This document shows, piece after piece, positions 4,886-6,052 of a stretch of 6,052 bases of DNA. Where the stretch lies: assembly GCA_028711875.1 (NCBI GenBank), contig JAQTRJ010000148.1:1-6052 (forward strand), in the 5' to 3' direction. Every line of letters begins with the position of its first letter. Within the stretch, counting starts at the first letter, position 1. Made by a program: the position numbers and the translations under genes. Under the pieces are notes generated by a model. It saw nothing but the letters and a program-made list of their open reading frames with translations. It searched no databases and was not told where the DNA came from. The stretch is from a bacterium. GTDB lineage: Bacteria > Electryoneota > RPQS01.

Positions 4886-6052
4886 GTGCGTCCTCAATCC
4901 AGTCTGTATGGAGATTCTTGGCATAATTTTCGGGAGTACGAGGCGTCGCCAGCGCGTTGAGCAGCCGGGCCAGGCCGCGATAGAGATCGGCGCTCTCGCG
5001 CGCTTGTTCGGCGACCGTGTCGCCGGAAAGACTGCCGCGCCGGATTCGCAGATAGGCGAGAATGCTGCCGAGCACATTGTCAACGGCGAGACCATCCAGC
5101 ACCCGCTGCTCCTGATCGAAAAGAAGCTCACCGAGGTTGTGCAGAGTCGGCGTGTAGCGATTCCGCCGTGCCGCCCCGGCCAACTGCTGGGCCACCCGAG
5201 ACGCCGTCCGCGCCGCTTGCTGCGCTATCCGGGCGCGCTGCACGAGTTTCTGATCTGCAAGCGGCCGTGCGGGCAGCCACTCCGTTCGCTCATCCAGAAG
5301 AGTGAGCCAGAGCGACCGCATACGCTCGTTGATCTCGTCGCGTTCATACGGACGTAGCGCACCGACTCGCCGCATCGCAAGCAAGCCGTCCGCCTCAGAG
5401 ACAATGGTTCGATACACGCGGCAATTCGGCAGCTCAGGCGGTTCCGGTTCAGCCCGCCGGCCCAACATCCATTCCGTCAGCCGCAGCACGGTTTCGGGAG
5501 CGATGCGATTCCCGCAGGCGCCGCTGGAGCAGGGTCGCTGCGGCAAGCAGGGAAAGCACTCGCTATCCGGCTCGATGACCACATGTCCTTTCCCATAGGG
5601 TGCGGTTTCACTGGCCAGTGCGCTGCCCATGGTGATGTCCAGAACCGGCGTTCCCACTGCCGCCGCCACGTGCATCGGGCCGGAGTCGCTGCTGATCAGA
5701 AGGCGACATTCGCGAAAGAGATTCGCCAAATCGCGAGGCGTCGTCTGTCCCGCCAGATTGACGAGGCCGGGAATTCCCTCGAAAGCGCGCGTCAGCTCGA
5801 CGTCACGCCGCCCCGCCACGATCACCACTTCCAGATTCGGGAGACGCGCGAGTCGCTCGCTCAGATCGCGGAATAAATGCACCGGCCATCGCTTGTCGGG
5901 CTGCGATGCGCCGGGATGGATCGCAACACGGACGAGACCGGGATCCCGCGAGAGGATGAACTCGCCTTCCGAATCGTTCACGTTCAGTTGCAGCGAACGC
6001 CCCGCGGCCCACGGAACGCGGCTGACGCAATTGGCGTATATATCCGCTAAAT
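4860..6052 (-). CDS. Glycosyltransferase family 9 (heptosyltransferase-like), N-terminus outside window
   Basis: The frame is open to the right edge, giving 396 visible residues. The GTG at 5981 is not the real start, because the coding character continues upstream (LADIYANCVSRVPWAAGRSL). Residues from about 38 to 195 form the nucleotide-sugar-binding half of a GT-B enzyme of family 9 (ADP-heptose:LPS heptosyltransferase-like): AIHPGAS near 43-49, KRWP near 53-56, and the hallmark SSDSGPMHVAAAVGTP at about 120-135. A four-cysteine loop (ECFPCLPQRPCSSGACGN, spacing C-x2-C-x5-C-x4-C) near 164-181 is common in this family. It is followed by an unusual helical extension of about 190 residues, rich in Arg, Ala and Leu, of unknown role. 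The stop overlaps the next gene by 26 bases. Family 9 enzymes usually build LPS core, but the position beside flagellins makes filament glycosylation an attractive alternative. The donor and acceptor cannot be told from sequence. Confidence 0.9.
   Translation of the reverse strand, partial: LADIYANCVSRVPWAAGRSLQLNVNDSEGEFILSRDPGLVRVAIHPGASQPDKRWPVHLFRDLSERLARLPNLEVVIVAGRRDVELTRAFEGIPGLVNLAGQTTPRDLANLFRECRLLISSDSGPMHVAAAVGTPVLDITMGSALASETAPYGKGHVVIEPDSECFPCLPQRPCSSGACGNRIAPETVLRLTEWMLGRRAEPEPPELPNCRVYRTIVSEADGLLAMRRVGALRPYERDEINERMRSLWLTLLDERTEWLPARPLADQKLVQRARIAQQAARTASRVAQQLAGAARRNRYTPTLHNLGELLFDQEQRVLDGLAVDNVLGSILAYLRIRRGSLSGDTVAEQARESADLYRGLARLLNALATPRTPENYAKNLHTDWIEDAHENSAQWT

Noticed and set aside
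3719..4960. Plus-strand open frame of about 413 codons opposite the merR-like and hypothetical genes
   Set aside because: The opposite strand encodes a clear MerR domain and a well-initiated 208-residue protein; this frame also runs through the promoter region and has no motifs.
5979..5981. GTG as the start of the glycosyltransferase
   Set aside because: The frame continues open to the window edge with plausible protein sequence, and the N-terminal Rossmann domain would be missing, so the gene is truncated by the window rather than starting here.

Overview
The window is a compact block of flagellar-filament and surface-sugar genes, all read from the minus strand. Transcription therefore runs from the right edge toward the left edge. 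Base composition looks moderately GC-rich, and codon use appears uniform across the genes. The organism is a motile bacterium. A family 9 glycosyltransferase of the heptosyltransferase fold hints at a Gram-negative type of envelope, but nothing here fixes the phylum. There is no sign of a mobile element, CRISPR array, tRNA or rRNA.

Read in the direction of transcription, the layout is as follows. (1) 6052-4860: a glycosyltransferase family 9 enzyme whose N-terminus lies outside the window; it carries a roughly 190-residue helical C-terminal extension. (2) 4885-4259: a 208-residue protein of unknown function, overlapping the glycosyltransferase by 26 bases. (3) An intergenic region of about 140 bases (4118-4258) with a strong match to a flagellar sigma-28 (FliA) promoter. 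(4) 4117-3767: a short MerR-type DNA-binding protein. (5) 3728-2829: a complete 299-residue flagellin. (6) 2788-2336: a 150-residue coiled-coil protein resembling the FlgN/FliT flagellar export chaperones. (7) 2329-494: a glutamine-dependent asparagine synthetase-type amidotransferase. (8) An intergenic region of about 140 bases (352-493) with a second sigma-28 promoter. (9) 351-1: the first 117 residues of a second flagellin that runs off the left edge.

The simplest reading is two sigma-28-driven late flagellar units. The first makes a MerR-like regulator, a flagellin, a chaperone-like protein and the amidotransferase from one message, with gaps of only 6 to 40 bases. The second makes the other flagellin. 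The sugar-modifying genes (glycosyltransferase and AsnB-like enzyme) interleaved with flagellin genes suggest that the filament is glycosylated, possibly with an amidated sugar; this is inference from context. The least explained parts are the MerR-like regulator inside a late flagellar operon, the 208-residue protein, and the C-terminal extension of the glycosyltransferase. There is no gene-free stretch longer than about 145 bases.
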